DNA of 64,000 nucleotides from Reticulitermes speratus (Eukaryota > Arthropoda > Insecta > Blattodea > Rhinotermitidae): contig JAJKFL010000002.1 in assembly GCA_021186555.1 (NCBI GenBank), forward strand, positions 7,515,001 to 7,579,000, read 5' to 3'. Below are positions 61,516-64,000 of this stretch, piece after piece; the first letter of the stretch is position 1, and every line of letters begins with the position of its first letter. Under the pieces are notes generated by a model, which was not told where the DNA came from, searched no databases, and saw only the letters and a list, made by a program, of their open reading frames with translations. A program made the position numbers and the translations under genes.

Positions 61516-64000
61516 GTTCTCCTCCATTATTACACAGGATTCAGTCAATCAGTGGTTCTATTTTTAATGCATTATAACGTGGACTTCATACGATATGAAT
61601 AATGCCAACATTATGCAGTACAAATGTTATGACAGAAGGTGTAATGAGGAGGAGTGCTGCTATTTATACTTGTGCAAGACTTGCCAATTCATTCACCCAG
61701 TTTTCACAATGACACCATACGCTACTATGCGTATGAAAACAATGCGTTACTATTACAGTTGTGTTTACTTCCAATATGAGTAAACACACTTTCTTTCAGT
61801 ACGTACAACTTGAAATGCAATACTTCTTAATCCATGGAAAACAACCTGCAATGAAATATGATAAATGAAAATGAACACATTTCTAACTGGAATTTCTTAC
61901 TGGTGGTACAAAACTGTACATTATACTGGAACCTTTTTATTCATTTATGTTTATTTAACTACACTGTCTGTATCTTACACTATACAGTATCAAATGGTTC
62001 TCAAATGGTAGAAAATATTTTTAAGTAGACTTTCATTTTGAAAGGTGACAATCTGAATACTTGACATTCATACAATGAACACTCTGCTGTAAGGCACAAC
62101 TATTTCACTTCCATCAGTCCTCATTAATACTTATTACATGACAAAAATCTCTGGGTATCACAGCTGAAATTATGTCAAGGCAATCATCTTAATTTTAAAA
62201 TTTGATTTTGAATTTATTTACATTCTACAAATTGGATATTTCTTATTTCTGTTCATACTTTATACCATATTTACCCAGACTTTTGTCCCTGTCTATATTT
62301 AATGCATTTCTGAAACCACAAATACAATTCACCCATCCATGAACAGCAACAACCCCCCTCTCCAACCCCACACTAAAACAATAGGCATGCTGTACTAATT
62401 TTGATGTCATCATGAAATAATGTGCTTATTATATCAATCTTATTTCAACCAAATTAAAGGCATAAATAACTCTGTAAATATGACCCTCTTGTTTCATATG
62501 GCACAAATCCTTCCACATGATCCTTCCAGGAATTCAACCCCAGCTGTTCAGCCTATAAATGGTCATTGCACTAGCCCATTAAACAATACAAATAGAATTG
62601 CCATTTTTTTATAGAAAGTAAACCAAAATACTTCCTAAGCAACAGCAACAGACAACTGACATGCAGGTTCAACAAATTAAAACTGGCTTCAAGAAGTGTA
62701 TGCTATGTTATGTCAGTTACTATCCTTGGCAACATCTTCCATTCCATTAATAAAGCTGTCTGTCACTGCATCACCATGTTATGCTTACATCCAGTTCAAG
62801 TAAACCATTTTAAATTTAAATCTTGATATTTCTAAAACAAAATGTTTGTCTATTTTTATAACCCAGCAATAAGCATCACCCTACAGCCTTCAAAACCTAC
62901 AAACCAATCAGTACATCAGACTCTTTCAGTCCCCTAAAATTCAGGCAATGGACTGAATAATATTAACTGGAATTCATGTATCTTAGACTAAATGTTGAAA
63001 CCCTGCATGCTTGAGGCCCACTCAGTACACATACAGAGAATTCTCTCTGAGACCAGGTTTGAGTTTAATTTAAGTACTTGTAACATCTTGTTACTAAAAT
63101 TTCAGTCTTATCCAGGCTATTTTATAGTTTCAAGGTCTTTTCAGAAAATATAGTTTTATTATGGCTATATGTCCAAAATATGCATTTGTTCAGATTACAT
63201 TACATTTACATTTCAATGATCCATTAGTTCACCTTATGGCTCTGGACATGAAATGTTATACATGTCAGATAAAACTGCTTGCTTGTAAAATTAGTTTAAA
63301 ATGCCTAAAAACTGTTATATGCAATAATATAGTTCTGTATTACAACACAAGAAATAATATAGCTTCAATATTTTGCTGTTGTGAACTACGATTGAAAATA
63401 GGCACTTCAACACTTCTTCACACAAAGTGCACAAAATGAGTGGATAATGGTGAAGTGATGGTTTCCTCCACCTGACTGGTCAATGTTTCCATTTTTTAAA
63501 TAACTCAGTGAATGTTGAAATATGGCAAATTTAATTTTGGTTTACACTTATGCAATACAACTACTACCTCACACAAAGGTCAACCTTATAATTTTTCTAG
63601 AATAATAAATAAGGGCCAGTATTCAAAGAATTTCACACAACACACAAGACAGCTCTTCATAATCTCAAACATTAATTTGAAACATTTTTACATGACAAAC
63701 ATTAATTAAATACAAGGAAAATAATTGCTGACAGCACAATGTGCCATGTCAAGGCTCAAGGCACAGCCAAGTTCTATTCCTCCCTCCTCCTTACCCAACT
63801 ACTTCCCTTATCCTTCCAAGCGCGTTACTCTGATTTCTGGAGGCGCTCGAAAAGGTTGTGAAATACGGGATTTAGGCCTGGTTTTGAAATTCCTTTCTGT
63901 GCAGGAACCCCAGGTCAGTGTCCGCAGCGTCGTGAGTAAGTGGACTGTGTGTGTGTGTGTTCTAGTTATTTCCTCACGACACCAGCCAGGTATTTTGGTT
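61516..64000. other. AT-rich flank, right edge
   Basis: No convincing exon. At 63770-63970 CpG rises and a possible plus-strand exon/donor (gtcgtgagtaagtgg) and a (GT)n run (about 63946-63960) appear, which could be the start of another gene or of bestrophin regulatory DNA. I cannot support either. Confidence 0.3.

Overview
The window looks like nuclear DNA of an insect with large introns and many transposons, probably hemimetabolous; a cockroach/termite-like genome is possible but not proven. Evidence: spliced animal genes with GT-AG introns, AT-rich and CpG-poor introns, several tRNA-derived SINE families, and mariner, pogo-like, Harbinger-like, hAT, non-LTR and Penelope-like relics. Most open frames in the window are chance frames. 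The real coding sequence is split over short exons of three genes, all on the minus strand.

Layout. (1) 1404-5227: 5' part of a VPS41-like gene (HOPS tethering complex), cut off at the left edge. (2) 11441-38087: a complete 12-exon gene for mitochondrial delta-1-pyrroline-5-carboxylate dehydrogenase (P5CDH/ALDH4A1), about 568 residues with catalytic Cys353 and Glu319. It carries two apparent single-base indels, in exons 4 and 10. (3) 45341-58541: a bestrophin (calcium-activated chloride channel), nine exons including a long C-terminal tail; the exon(s) for about the first 60 residues lie outside what I could find. The genes are unrelated in function and not an operon; they are simply tandem neighbours.

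Between and inside the genes lie: a deleted mariner whose end is 13 bp from a P5CDH splice donor; a pogo-like element with intact terminal repeats; a Harbinger-like relic; a decayed non-LTR retrotransposon with recognisable endonuclease and reverse transcriptase; at least eight tRNA-derived SINE copies; and one small hAT-type element.

The most interesting material is a set of foldback elements (5276-6528, 10549-10729, 36572-36977, 40410-40985, 54343-54585 and 52411-52807, plus fragments). They have inverted arms, an asymmetric tail at one end and target duplications of about 9-22 bp. Most carry a motif that folds like a hammerhead ribozyme with a very short stem III and one extra conserved U. 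A decayed GIY-YIG endonuclease domain of Penelope type, followed by a similar motif, lies at 31000-31620. This suggests that Penelope-like retroelements built this set.
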